From assembly GCA_963729075.1 (NCBI GenBank), contig CAVSMU010000003.1:186001-250000 (forward strand): a stretch of DNA of 64,000 nt, in the 5' to 3' direction. Under the pieces are notes generated by a model. It did no database searches. It saw only the letters and a list, made by a program, of their open reading frames with translations, and was not told the DNA's origin. The stretch comes from WHSW01 sp963729075. GTDB lineage: Bacteria; Actinomycetota; Thermoleophilia; Solirubrobacterales; 70-9. Shown here piece by piece: positions 33,250 through 41,758 of the stretch. A program made the position numbers and the translations under genes. Numbering within the stretch: the stretch's first letter is position 1; each line of letters starts with the position of its first letter.

Positions 33250-34017
33250 GTGTATCGCGGCGGGATCATCCTCAAGACACCGGAGCAGATCGAGCAAATG
33301 GCGGCTGCCGGCGCGATCCAGGCGCGCTGCCTGAAGATGCTGCGGGCCAAGGTCCGGCCCGGCGTCACCACGGACGAGCTCGACCAGACGGCGGAGCGCT
33401 TCATCGCCTCCCAGGGCGCGCGGCCGTCGTTCCTCGGCTACCGCGGGTTCCCCGGATCGATCTGCGCGTCGCCCAACTCGATGGTCGTGCACGGGATCCC
33501 CGGGCCGTACGAGCTGAAGCGCGGCGACGTCATCTCACTCGACGTCGGCGTGACCAAGGACGGCTGGGTCGCGGACGCCGCGATCACGGTCGCGGTCGGC
33601 GAGATCACTCCCGTCGCCCGACGCCTGCTCGAGACCACCGAGGCCGCCCTGTACGCCGCGGTCGAGCAGGCACGCTCCGGCAACCACCTCGGCGACATCT
33701 CGCACGCAATCGAGCGCCGGGTCGAGAGCGACGGCTTCTCGATCATCCGCTCGCTCGTCGGCCACGGCGTCGGCCGCGACATGCACGAGGACCCGCAGGT
33801 GCCCAACTACGGCGAACCTGGCCGCGGCCCCGAGCTCGAGCCCGGGATGGTGCTCGCGATCGAGCCCATGGTCAACGCCGGCGGCCCAGACGTGCGCGTC
33901 GGCGAGGACAACTGGGCCGTCTACTCGACCGACGGCTCGCTGGCCGCCCACTTCGAGTTCACCGTCGCGATCACCGAGGACGGGCCCCGGATCCTCACGC
34001 CCTGGCACGAGGGCTGA
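33250..34017 (+). CDS. map: Methionine aminopeptidase, type I
   Basis: Removes the initiator methionine from nascent proteins, 255 residues. The five metal ligands are recognisable: D in SLDVGVTKDG, D in GWVADAAIT, H in VGHGVGRDMHED, E in LAIEPMVN and E in HFEFTVAIT. GTG start 5 bp after adk. In most Actinobacteria infA follows; here the next gene is rpmJ after 144 bp. Confidence 0.97.
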   Translation: MYRGGIILKTPEQIEQMAAAGAIQARCLKMLRAKVRPGVTTDELDQTAERFIASQGARPSFLGYRGFPGSICASPNSMVVHGIPGPYELKRGDVISLDVGVTKDGWVADAAITVAVGEITPVARRLLETTEAALYAAVEQARSGNHLGDISHAIERRVESDGFSIIRSLVGHGVGRDMHEDPQVPNYGEPGRGPELEPGMVLAIEPMVNAGGPDVRVGEDNWAVYSTDGSLAAHFEFTVAITEDGPRILTPWHEG

Positions 34018-34052
34018 ACCGGGACTCACGCACTCGGCCGGAGCCCGGTTGC

Positions 34053-34082
34053 TAATATCTACCGTCGGCCTTCGGGCCGTTT
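34053..34082 (+). promoter_or_regulatory. Promoter -10 (TAATAT) and UUCG leader hairpin before rpmJ
   Basis: TAATAT (34053-34058) fits TANNNT and stands out in this GC-rich region. About 8 nt later CGGCC-TTCG-GGCCG (34066-34079) followed by TTT forms a UUCG-capped hairpin. This looks like the start of the rpmJ-rpsM-rpoA (alpha) unit. Confidence 0.5.
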
Positions 34083-34161
34083 CCGTGTGCCCGCTCGCCC
34101 GATTCATGGGGCCTGCGGGCCTTCTCAGCAGGTTTTGAACGATACGACCCAGGAAGGGCCG

Positions 34162-34275
34162 ATGAAGGTACGAGCGTCCGTAAAGCCGATGTGTGAGCGT
34201 TGCCGGGTGATTCGCCGGCGCGGCGTCGTGCACGTGATCTGCTCGAACCCTCGTCACAAGCAAAGGCAGGGATAG
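34162..34275 (+). CDS. rpmJ: 50S ribosomal protein L36
   Basis: L36, 37 residues, zinc-binding form with C11, C14, C27 and H32 (CERC, then VICSNPRHKQ). ATG at 34162 preceded by GGAAGGGCC. The frame upstream to 34087 is not part of the gene. Confidence 0.96.
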   Translation: MKVRASVKPMCERCRVIRRRGVVHVICSNPRHKQRQG

Positions 34276-34313
34276 ATGGTGGTGAGCGACGTTAGGCGCG
34301 AAAGCATGTTCGC

Positions 34314-34336
34314 CCGCCTGGCAAGGCAGGTTTTTT
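34314..34336 (+). terminator. Hairpin with T6 tract overlapping the rpsM ribosome-binding site
   Basis: CCGCCT (34314-34319), loop GGCA, AGGC-A-GG (34324-34330) and then TTTTTT (34331-34336), ending 1 nt before the rpsM ATG. The 3' arm AGGCAGG is also the only Shine-Dalgarno candidate of rpsM, so one hairpin could stop transcription and hide the binding site. Confidence 0.5.
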
Positions 34337-34337
34337 G

Positions 34338-34721
34338 ATGGCAAGAGTCGCAGGCGTAAACCTCCCCCTCAACAAGCGGGCCGAGATCGGCCTCACCTAC
34401 GTCCACGGTATCGGTCGCTCGACCGCGAACCAGATCCTGGAGCAGGTTGGCGTCGACCCGGACACCTACGTCAAGGACCTGACCGAGGAGGAGACCGTGA
34501 AACTGCGCGAGGCGGTCGAGGCGCTCGAGGTCGAGGGCGACCTGCGCCGAGAGCGCTCGCAGAACGTCAAGCGGCTCTCGGAGATCGGCTCGTACCGCGG
34601 CGTGCGCCACCGGCGCGGCCTGCCGACGCGCGGACAGCGCACGAAGACCAACGCCCGCGGCCGCAAGGGCCCGCGGCGCATGAGCATCGCCGGCAAGAAG
34701 AAGCCGCCGGCGAAGAAGTGA
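34338..34721 (+). CDS. rpsM: 30S ribosomal protein S13
   Basis: S13, 127 residues, 30S head, contacts P-site tRNA. MARVAGVNLPLNKRAEIGLT and RGVRHRRGLPTRGQRTKTNA are typical. The ATG at 34338 was chosen; an in-frame TTG at 34335 lies inside the T tract. Confidence 0.98.
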   Translation: MARVAGVNLPLNKRAEIGLTYVHGIGRSTANQILEQVGVDPDTYVKDLTEEETVKLREAVEALEVEGDLRRERSQNVKRLSEIGSYRGVRHRRGLPTRGQRTKTNARGRKGPRRMSIAGKKKPPAKK

Positions 34722-34729
34722 GCCGCTAG

Positions 34730-35128
34730 ATGCCGCAGCCGAGGCGAGGAAAGGGCCGTGCGCGCCGCCGGGTAAAGAAGAACGTCCCCTACGGGATCGC
34801 CCACGTCAAGACCAGCTTCAACAACACCATCGTGACGATCACCGACCCCGAGGGCAACGTGGTCTGCTGGGAGTCCGCCGGCTCCGCAGGCTTCAAGGGC
34901 TCACGCAAGTCGACGCCGTTCGCGGCCCAGGTGACCGCCGACGCCGCCGCGCGCAAGGGCATTGAGCACGGCCTCGAGCGGGTCGAGGTCCATGCCAAGG
35001 GCGCCGGGTCGGGTCGCGACACCGCGATCCGCTCGCTCCAGGCCGCCGGCCTTCAGGTGACCACGGTGAAGGACGTCAGCCCGCAGGCCCACAACGGCTG
35101 CCGTCCGAAGAAGCGGAGGCGCCCGTAA
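34730..35128 (+). CDS. rpsK: 30S ribosomal protein S11
   Basis: S11, 132 residues, 30S platform. HVKTSFNNTIVTITDPEGNV, KGSRKSTPFAAQ and the end DVSPQAHNGCRPKKRRR are typical. Stop and rpsD start overlap (TAATG). Confidence 0.98.
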   Translation: MPQPRRGKGRARRRVKKNVPYGIAHVKTSFNNTIVTITDPEGNVVCWESAGSAGFKGSRKSTPFAAQVTADAAARKGIEHGLERVEVHAKGAGSGRDTAIRSLQAAGLQVTTVKDVSPQAHNGCRPKKRRRP

Positions 35129-35748
35129 TGGCCCGTGACACCTCACCACAGTGCAAGCAGTGCCGCCGCGAGGGCCAGAAGCTGTTTTTGAAGGGCGAGC
35201 GCTGCATGACCGAGAAGTGCGGCGTCGAGCGGCGCAGCTACCCCCCCGGCGAGCACGGGCGGGGTCGCGTGCGCGCTTCGGAGTACCGCCAGCAGCTGCG
35301 CGAGAAGCAGAAGACGCGCCGCTTCTACGGGCTGCTCGAGAAGCAGTTCCGCACCTACTACGAGAAGGCCTCCCGTCAGCCGGGCGTCACGGGCGACAAC
35401 CTGCTGCGGATGCTCGAGTCCCGGTTCGACAACGTGCTCGTGCGGCTCGGCTTCGCGGCCTCGAGACGCCAGGCGCGGCAGATGATCAACCACGGTCACT
35501 GGCTGATCAACGGTCGCCGCGTCGACATCGCGAGTTACCAGGTTCGTCCCGACGACGTGATCACGATCCGGCCCGACTCGGGCGTCACCGACGTGGTTCG
35601 GCAGGCGACCGAGTTGACGGCAGCGGTGCCGCCGTGGCTGCAGGCCGATCACGACGCACTTACGGCGAAGGTGCTCCGCCAGCCCGAGCGCAGCGAGATC
35701 ACCGCGCCGGTCGACGAGCAGCTCATCGTCGAGCTCTACTCGAAGTAG
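35128..35748 (+). CDS. rpsD: 30S ribosomal protein S4, zinc-containing form
   Basis: S4, 206 residues, primary 16S binder and in E. coli repressor of the alpha operon. The N-terminus has four cysteines (CKQC, then RCMTEKC), the zinc C+ form. S4 RNA-binding domain: LESRFDNVLVRLGFAASRRQ and NHGHWLINGRRVDI. Confidence 0.98.
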   Translation: MARDTSPQCKQCRREGQKLFLKGERCMTEKCGVERRSYPPGEHGRGRVRASEYRQQLREKQKTRRFYGLLEKQFRTYYEKASRQPGVTGDNLLRMLESRFDNVLVRLGFAASRRQARQMINHGHWLINGRRVDIASYQVRPDDVITIRPDSGVTDVVRQATELTAAVPPWLQADHDALTAKVLRQPERSEITAPVDEQLIVELYSK

Positions 35749-35786
35749 TAGGGCCCTTCAGTACCCGACAAGCAAAGAGGTTCCAA

Positions 35787-36752
35787 ATGACCACCCTGCC
35801 CGAATTCCAGATTCCCAAGATCGCCTCCGAGAAGGTGGACGACAACCGGGGCACCTTCGTAGTCGAGCCGCTCGACAAGGGCTTCGGCTACACGTTCGGG
35901 AACTCGCTGCGCCGCGTGCTGCTCTCGTCGCTCGGGGGCGCCGCGATCAAGAGCGTCCGGATCGAGAGCGTTGCCCACGAGTTCTCGACCGTCGCCGGGG
36001 TCAAGGAGGACGTCACGGACATCGTCCTCAACCTCAAGGACGTGGTCATCCGCATGCACACCGACGCCGACGAGGTCGAGGCGCCGCTGGTGGCCTCGGG
36101 CCCGGGCGAGATCAAGGCCAAGGACATCGACCTGCCCGCCGGGGTGGAGATCCTCAACCCCGAGGCGCCGATCGCGACGCTCGAGAAGCGCACGAAGCTC
36201 GAGATGTACCTGACGATCGGCCGCGGACGCGGCTACTCGCCGGCCGAGGAGAACAAGACCGAGGACCAGCCGATCGGCGTGATTCCGATCGACTCGATCT
36301 TCTCACCGATCCGCCGCGCCGCGTACGACGTCGACTCGGCCCGCGTCGGCCAGCGGACCGACTTCGACAAGCTGACGCTCGAGGTTGAGACCGACGGGTC
36401 GATCGAGCCCGGCTCGGCGCTGCGCGAAGCGGCCGAGATCCTGATCAAGACGATGGCGATCTTCACCGACGCGGACCGCGTCGAGGAGCTCACCAGCCGC
36501 GATGGCGCCGACGGGGCCGAGGCGGCGCTCTCGCCCGCCGCGCCGAGCGAGGGCGACGAACGCCTCATCGAGGAGCTCGAGATCGGCGTCCGGGCCTACA
36601 ACTGCCTGAAGCGCGCCGGCATCCAGACCGTGGGCGACCTGGTCCAGCGTTCGGAGTCCGAGCTCAACGCGATCCCGAACTTCGGTAAGCGCAGCACGGA
36701 AGAGGTGAAGGAGTCGCTCCACGCCCTCGGGCTGTCGCTGCGGGATGAGTAG
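35787..36752 (+). CDS. rpoA: RNA polymerase alpha subunit
   Basis: 321 residues. N-terminal dimerisation domain (EPLDKGFGYTFGNSLRRVLL, VKEDVTDIVLNLK) and C-terminal domain (about residues 250-318; YNCLKRAGIQTVGDLV, NFGKRSTEEVKESLHALGL) joined by an Ala/Glu/Asp linker. ATG at 35787; the frame is open much further upstream over rpsD but only as a shadow. AAAGAGG lies 9 nt before the ATG. A 19-bp perfect inverted repeat follows the stop. Confidence 0.98.
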   Translation: MTTLPEFQIPKIASEKVDDNRGTFVVEPLDKGFGYTFGNSLRRVLLSSLGGAAIKSVRIESVAHEFSTVAGVKEDVTDIVLNLKDVVIRMHTDADEVEAPLVASGPGEIKAKDIDLPAGVEILNPEAPIATLEKRTKLEMYLTIGRGRGYSPAEENKTEDQPIGVIPIDSIFSPIRRAAYDVDSARVGQRTDFDKLTLEVETDGSIEPGSALREAAEILIKTMAIFTDADRVEELTSRDGADGAEAALSPAAPSEGDERLIEELEIGVRAYNCLKRAGIQTVGDLVQRSESELNAIPNFGKRSTEEVKESLHALGLSLRDE

Positions 36753-36758
36753 TCCGAG

Positions 36759-36809
36759 GTCCGCAGTCCGCAGGTCGCAGCTAGGATGCACGACCTGCGG
36801 ACTGCGGAC
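36759..36809. repeat. 19-bp perfect inverted repeat between rpoA and rplQ
   Basis: The left arm (36759-36777, starts GTCCGCAGTCCGCAGG) and the right arm (36791-36809, starts CGACCTGCGGACTGCG) are exact complements around a 13-nt loop. A third partial copy, CGACCTGCGGACT, follows at 36814-36826. No T tract. The CCGCAGGTCGCAG core also occurs in the tail of rpsE (29335-29347). Confidence 0.85.
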
Positions 36810-36831
36810 TGCGCGACCTGCGGACTGACCC

Positions 36832-37185
36832 ATGCGCCACCAAAAGCAGAGGAACAAGCTCAGCCGCGACAGCGCCCACCGACGTGCGCTGCTTCGCAAC
36901 CTCTGTCGCGAGGTGATCGAGCACGAGCGGATCGAGACCTCGCAGGCGAAGGCGAAGGCAGTAAAGCCGAAGGTCGAGAAGCTGATCACGCTCGGCAAGC
37001 GCGGCGACGTGCACGCTCGCCGCCAGGCGCTCTCCGAGCTCGGCCAGGACAAGTTCCTCGTCCACAAGCTGTTCGAGGAGGTCGCGCCCCGCTACGCGGA
37101 GCGACCGGGCGGCTACACGCGCATCGTCAAGCTCGGCCCGCGGCGGTCCGACTCGACCGAGATGGTCTTCCTCGAGCTGGTGTAG
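36832..37185 (+). CDS. rplQ: 50S ribosomal protein L17
   Basis: L17, 117 residues. RHQKQRNKLSRDSAHRRALL, ERIETSQAKAKAVKPKVEKL and GYTRIVKLGPRRSDSTEMV are typical. Last ribosomal-protein gene of the alpha operon. Confidence 0.98.
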   Translation: MRHQKQRNKLSRDSAHRRALLRNLCREVIEHERIETSQAKAKAVKPKVEKLITLGKRGDVHARRQALSELGQDKFLVHKLFEEVAPRYAERPGGYTRIVKLGPRRSDSTEMVFLELV

Positions 37186-37197
37186 CCAGCGCGGCCG

Positions 37198-37932
37198 ATG
37201 GCGACGGCCCGGCTCGAGATCGCCTACGACGGGAGCAGGTTCGCCGGCTGGGCCGCGCAGCCCGGCGAGCGCACCGTCCAGGCCGAGCTCGAGGCGGCGC
37301 TCGGTCGCATCCTGGGCGAGGAGGTGACGCTGACCGTCGCGGGACGCACCGACGCCGGCGTCCACGCAAGCGCCCAGGTGGCGAGCTTCGAGCACGGCAG
37401 CGAGCTCACCGATCGGCTCGCCGAGCGCCTCAACGCGGTGCTGTCACGCGATGTCGCGGTGCTCGCCGCCGAACCCGCGCCCGACGGCTTCGACGCCCGC
37501 CGCGACGCCCGCTCGCGCACCTATCGCTACCGGGTCCTGGCCTCGCGCATCCGCGAGCCGTTCGAGGAGGGCAGGGCGTTGTGGTGGCGCCATCCCGCCG
37601 ATCGCGACCTGCTCGACCGCTGCGCCGCTGCGGTGGTCGGCAACCACGACTTCACGGCGTTCACCCCGAGCGACACCGAGCACGTGCTCTTTCAGCGCAC
37701 GGTGACCGTCTGCGAGTGGACCGAGGAGCGTCTGGATCTGCTGGCGATGCGAATCGAGGCGCCTTCGTTCATGCGCAACCAGGTCCGCGTCCTGGTCGGG
37801 ACGATGCTCGACGTGGCCGGCCGCCGGCGCAGCGTCGACGATTTCCGGGCGCTGCTCGCGGGGGCCCCGCGCGGTCGCGCCGGCGACACGGCACCCCCGC
37901 ACGGCCTCTACCTGGTACGCGTCGACTACTGA
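37198..37932 (+). CDS. truA: tRNA pseudouridine(38-40) synthase TruA
   Basis: Makes pseudouridine at tRNA positions 38-40, 244 residues. Catalytic aspartate D52 in GRTDAGVHASAQVA; RTYRYRV and FMRNQVRVLVGTMLDVA are conserved. ATG 12 bp after rplQ, the usual end of the alpha operon in Gram-positive bacteria. It converges on the thioesterase gene, 20 bp away. Confidence 0.97.
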   Translation: MATARLEIAYDGSRFAGWAAQPGERTVQAELEAALGRILGEEVTLTVAGRTDAGVHASAQVASFEHGSELTDRLAERLNAVLSRDVAVLAAEPAPDGFDARRDARSRTYRYRVLASRIREPFEEGRALWWRHPADRDLLDRCAAAVVGNHDFTAFTPSDTEHVLFQRTVTVCEWTEERLDLLAMRIEAPSFMRNQVRVLVGTMLDVAGRRRSVDDFRALLAGAPRGRAGDTAPPHGLYLVRVDY

Positions 37933-37952
37933 CGCCGGCACGGGGGCGCCCC

Positions 37953-39044
37953 TCAGCCGGGCTCGTCGCAGCCTAGCTCGACCTCGGCGCCGAGGTTCGC
38001 GGGTCGGCCGGGCAGGTACATCGCGCTGCCGGTTGCGAGCAGCACGGGCTTGCCCTCGGCGTTCTCGACCTGGGCGCGCGTCACGGTGAGGGTGCGGCCC
38101 CGGTGCACGACCTCCGCCCGCGCGGTGAGCTCGGCGCCGTCGCCGAATACTGGACGGAGGAAGTTCGCTTTCACGTCGAGCCCGGCGACCGCCGTGCCGG
38201 CGGGAGCCGTGGTGAGCACCGCGGTCATCATCGCGGCGTCGGCGAGCATCACGATCGTCCCTCCCTGCAGGCGACCGGCCGGGCTGTTCAACCACTCCGT
38301 GGCGGGCATCCGCATTGCGGCGGTGCCGTCGCCCACCTCGGTCGGCTCGAGGCCGGTCAGGTGATGGATCGCGGGCGGCGGGAGCTCGCCGCGCAGGTGG
38401 CGTTCCAGGACCTCTCGGCCCGAGAGCTGGTTCCAGGTTTCCTGGCCGACGGCGGCCCCGGCCGGCGGCTCGCGCAGATACGGGTCGGGCGTCGCGTACT
38501 CGGCGCGCTCCCGCGCAGCGGGCTCGGACGGCGCCGCCGGCAGCCCATCGACGGCGGGCAGGATCGAGAGTCGCGACGCGCCGTGGGCGATCAGCGTCTC
38601 GCCCCGCGGATCGAGGAGGAAGACCTCTGAAAGGCCCACCCTGCGGCCCACGTGGATCGCCTGCCCGTGGGCGCTCAGGGTCGCACCGGGGCGGGCGGGG
38701 CGCAGCAGGGTGAGCGAGAGCTCCGCCGTCGTGTACGGCACGGCGGCCGGCACCTTGGTCTCGACCGCGCACCCGAAGGCGATGTCGGCGAGGATCGCGA
38801 GCGTGCCGCCGCCGATCAGGCCCGTGTCGTTTGCGAGCCACGCCGACGCCGGCATCTCGGCCTCGGCGGTGCCGTCGCCGAATCCGGTCGGCACCGCGCC
38901 CGTGAGGTGGGTGAGCGGCGGGATCGGTGGGTCCACGCGCCAGCGCTCCAGGCGCTCGCGGCCCGGCAGCCCGAGCACCCACGGCTCCGGATAGCCGCCG
39001 CGGACCGGCTCCTCGCGCCAGATCGGCGTCTGCGCGTCGCTCAC
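37953..39044 (-). CDS. Tandem hotdog-fold thioesterase (PaaI/acyl-CoA thioesterase-like)
   Basis: 363 residues containing two hotdog domains, about residues 40-165 and 225-350. Both copies have the PaaI-like start (PPLTHLTGAVPTGFGDGTA; IHHLTGLEPTEVGDGTA), a GG(T/M) helix turn (IGGGTLAILADIA; LQGGTIVMLADAA) and a late VGRR/HRGRT strand. This suggests hydrolysis of an acyl-CoA, substrate unknown. GTG start at 39044; TAGCTT on the minus strand lies 6 nt upstream and overlaps the stop codon of the ABC ATPase gene, so a leaderless promoter of its own is likely. Confidence 0.85.
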   Translation of the reverse strand: MSDAQTPIWREEPVRGGYPEPWVLGLPGRERLERWRVDPPIPPLTHLTGAVPTGFGDGTAEAEMPASAWLANDTGLIGGGTLAILADIAFGCAVETKVPAAVPYTTAELSLTLLRPARPGATLSAHGQAIHVGRRVGLSEVFLLDPRGETLIAHGASRLSILPAVDGLPAAPSEPAARERAEYATPDPYLREPPAGAAVGQETWNQLSGREVLERHLRGELPPPAIHHLTGLEPTEVGDGTAAMRMPATEWLNSPAGRLQGGTIVMLADAAMMTAVLTTAPAGTAVAGLDVKANFLRPVFGDGAELTARAEVVHRGRTLTVTRAQVENAEGKPVLLATGSAMYLPGRPANLGAEVELGCDEPG

Positions 39045-39050
39045 CCGGCG

Positions 39051-39056
39051 AAGCTA
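39051..39056 (-). promoter_or_regulatory. -10 box (TAGCTT) of the thioesterase gene
   Basis: TAGCTT on the minus strand with a 6-nt spacer to the GTG at 39044, the same geometry as for cbs, the HAD gene and the Nif3-like gene. It overlaps the stop of the upstream ATPase gene. Confidence 0.5.
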
Positions 39057-40127
39057 TCCGACCGGCGCGCCGTCCCGGGCGCGCTCGCGCGGCAGGACGT
39101 CGGTCGGGCCGTCGACCCACGCGCGGACCCGGTCCCCCGGATGCCACGCGGGAAAGCCGAGCCGCCGCGAGCGGACCGTGTGCCCCGAGGCGAGGCGCAG
39201 CTCGACGAGCTGGTCGTGGCCGTAGAAACGGCGTCCCACCACCTCGGCGTTGGCGGCGCCCTCGGGTCCGCTGATGCCGATCGCGATCGACTCCGGCCGG
39301 ATCAGGACGTCGACGGCGCCGCTGACGCCGTGGTCGGCCGCCAGCGACCCGAGCTCGCAGTCCACGCGCCCGTCCGCCGCCTCGCCCGGCACGACCTCGA
39401 TCTCGCCGAGAAACCGCGCCACCCAGCGCGATGCCGGACGCGAGTAGATCTCCTCCGGGGTCCCGGTCTGCTCGATCCGGCCCTCGCGCATGACGGCGAT
39501 CGACTCGGCGATGCTGAGCGCCTCCGCCTGATCGTGGGTGACGAACAGCGTGGTCACCCGGGCCTCGGTCAGGATCTCGCGCACCTCCTGGCGCAGCCGA
39601 TCGCGCAGTCCCGCGTCGAGGTTCGAGAACGGCTCGTCGAGCAGGATGAGATCCGGGGTGGGGGCGAGCGCCCTGGCGAGGGCGACGCGCTGCTGCTGGC
39701 CGCCCGACAGCTCGTGTACGGGCCTGCGCGCGTCGCCGGCGAGCCCGACCAGCTCGAGCACCTCGGCGATTCGGCCGCGATCGGGCTTGCGGCCGAGCCC
39801 GTAGCCCACGTTGCCGGCCACGTCGAGGTGTGGGAACAGCGCGTAATCCTGGAACACCATCCCGATCCGGCGGCGCTCGGGGGCGACGGACACCCCGGGG
39901 CCGTTGAGAATCCGAGCGCCGATCGCGATCTCGCCCGCGTCGGGGGGCTCGAGCCCGGCGATGAGCCGCAGGGTGGTGGTCTTCCCGCAGCCGCTGGGCC
40001 CGAGCAGCGCGCAGGTCGATCCCGCCTCGACCTCGAGGTCGAGGCCGGCGACCGCGACCGCCGGGTCGTAGGACTTGGCCAGCCCGCGGAGGCGCAGCGG
40101 CGCGGCCGCGGTGGCGGTCGTGCTCAT
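39054..40127 (-). CDS. Ferric iron ABC transporter, ATP-binding protein
   Basis: 357 residues. Walker A GPSGCGKTTT, signature LSGGQQQRVALARAL, Walker B LILLDEPFSNLD and H-loop VTHDQAEAL are intact; a C-terminal TOBE-like domain follows (IRPESIAIGISG, VRAWVDGP). This belongs to the FbpC/FutC/PotA group. ATG at 40127, 4-nt overlap with the permease (ATGA). The iron assignment rests on the permease and binding protein beside it and on the iron box upstream. Confidence 0.9.
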   Translation of the reverse strand: MSTTATAAAPLRLRGLAKSYDPAVAVAGLDLEVEAGSTCALLGPSGCGKTTTLRLIAGLEPPDAGEIAIGARILNGPGVSVAPERRRIGMVFQDYALFPHLDVAGNVGYGLGRKPDRGRIAEVLELVGLAGDARRPVHELSGGQQQRVALARALAPTPDLILLDEPFSNLDAGLRDRLRQEVREILTEARVTTLFVTHDQAEALSIAESIAVMREGRIEQTGTPEEIYSRPASRWVARFLGEIEVVPGEAADGRVDCELGSLAADHGVSGAVDVLIRPESIAIGISGPEGAANAEVVGRRFYGHDQLVELRLASGHTVRSRRLGFPAWHPGDRVRAWVDGPTDVLPRERARDGAPVG

Positions 40128-41758
40128 GCCGTCACCGTCCCGCGCTCGGAGAGCAGGTAGAGCGGGGGCGCCGCGATCGCGAGCAGGATCAGGGACGGGA
40201 TCGCGCTCGCCTCGTAGAAGCCGAAGCTCGTCTGTGTCCAGATCTCGGTCGCCAAGGTCTCGAATCCGATCGGTGCGAGGATCAGCGTAGCCGGGAGCTC
40301 CTTCACGGCGTGTAGGAAGACCAGTGCCGCACCGGCGAGGATGCCGCCGCGCACCAGCGGCACCGTGATCGAGCGGAACACCTCGATCGGGCCCCGGCCG
40401 AGGCCGCGGGCAGCCTCCTCGACCCTGGGGGAGACCTGCGCCAGCGAGGCGCCGATCGGTCCGATCGCAAGCGGCAGGTAGTGGACGGTGAGCGCGAAGA
40501 TCAGCATCGTCAGGGTCTGGTACAGCGCCGGCGCGGCGCGGGTGGCGAAGAACACCAGCGCCAGGGCGACGACGATCCCGGGCAGTGCGAAGCCGGCGTG
40601 TCCGAGCCGCTCCAGCGCGCGCGAGAGGGGCGAGGGGAACCGCCCGACCAACACCGCGAGCACGAGCGCGGCGAGCGCGCCGAAGATCGCCGCCCCGACG
40701 CCCGTCATCAGCGAGTTCGCGGCCAGCCCGGCGGCGAACTCCATCGTCGTCGACCCCGCCGAGATCCCCTTCGTCGACCAGTAGACGAGCACCGCGACCG
40801 GGAGCACCAGCGCCACCAGCGCCAATAGGCCGCAGCCCGCGAGGGCGGGCCAGCGCCAGCGGCCGAGGGGATAGGCGCGCGGCGGGCGGGCCGGGCCGGG
40901 GCCGAGGCGGTGCGTCGCGCGGGCGTTGCGGATCCGCGAGTTGAGCCACAGCGCGAGCAGCATCAGGACCACGAGCACCGCCCCGAGCCCCGCGGCGGCG
41001 GTGCGGTCGAAGCTCGACTTGTAGGTCAGATAGAGCTCGTTGGTGATCGTGTCGAAGCGCATGATCGAGACGGCGCCGAAGTCGCTGATCACGTACAGGG
41101 CGACGAGCAGCCCGCCGACCGCGAGCGCCGGCCAGAGCTGGGGCATGACCACCGAGCGGAAGGTCTCGGTCGGGGTGCGGCCCATGGCCCGTGCTGCGTC
41201 CTCGAGCTGCGGGTCCAGGCGACGCAGGGTCGAGCGAACGGGGAGCAGGACCAGCGGATACGTGAACAGGCTGAGCACCAGCCAGGCGCCGGCGAAGCCG
41301 TAGATCGAGGGCAGCTGCTCGACACCCAGCAGGTCCTGAAGGAGTCCGTTGGGCCCGAGGGCGGCGACGAACAGGTAGGCGCCGACGTAGCTCGGGATCA
41401 CGAGGGGCAGGGTCAGCAGCGTCGTCCACAGGCGCCGCGCCGGGAGATCGGTGCGCACGGTGAGCCAGCCGACCGGGAGCGCGATCGCGATCGCGGTCGC
41501 GGTGACCGCGGCGGCCAGCCCGAGCGTGCGCGCGACCAGCAGAGCGGTGTCGGCGTCGAACGCCACTTCGAGCGCCGGCCCGAGGTCGCCGGCCACGACG
41601 ATGAGCAGGTAGGCCGCCGGCAGCATGGCGGCCGCCCCGACGACGATCCCGGCGGCGAGCAGCGGAGCCGGGGGCCGGCGGCGGCCGAGCACCCACCCGA
41701 GGCCCAGCCCGGGGACGCGGGGCCCGCTGGGGGCCGTGCCGCCGAGCCCCTCCATCAC
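40124..41758 (-). CDS. Ferric iron ABC transporter, fused double permease
   Basis: 544 residues with about twelve membrane spans: two FbpB-type permease halves in one chain. Each half carries an EAA loop (LEDAARAMGRTPTETFRSVV; VEEAARGLGRGPIEVFRSI). Start GTG 41758 or ATG 41755, both overlapping the binding-protein stop. Middle gene of the importer operon. Confidence 0.9.
   Translation of the reverse strand: MMEGLGGTAPSGPRVPGLGLGWVLGRRRPPAPLLAAGIVVGAAAMLPAAYLLIVVAGDLGPALEVAFDADTALLVARTLGLAAAVTATAIAIALPVGWLTVRTDLPARRLWTTLLTLPLVIPSYVGAYLFVAALGPNGLLQDLLGVEQLPSIYGFAGAWLVLSLFTYPLVLLPVRSTLRRLDPQLEDAARAMGRTPTETFRSVVMPQLWPALAVGGLLVALYVISDFGAVSIMRFDTITNELYLTYKSSFDRTAAAGLGAVLVVLMLLALWLNSRIRNARATHRLGPGPARPPRAYPLGRWRWPALAGCGLLALVALVLPVAVLVYWSTKGISAGSTTMEFAAGLAANSLMTGVGAAIFGALAALVLAVLVGRFPSPLSRALERLGHAGFALPGIVVALALVFFATRAAPALYQTLTMLIFALTVHYLPLAIGPIGASLAQVSPRVEEAARGLGRGPIEVFRSITVPLVRGGILAGAALVFLHAVKELPATLILAPIGFETLATEIWTQTSFGFYEASAIPSLILLAIAAPPLYLLSERGTVTA

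Noticed and set aside
39054..41696. 880-residue frame joining a permease-like region and the iron ABC ATPase
   Set aside because: Only the part from 40127 down is the ATPase; the upstream part is a shifted shadow of the permease gene, which has its own frame and overlap.
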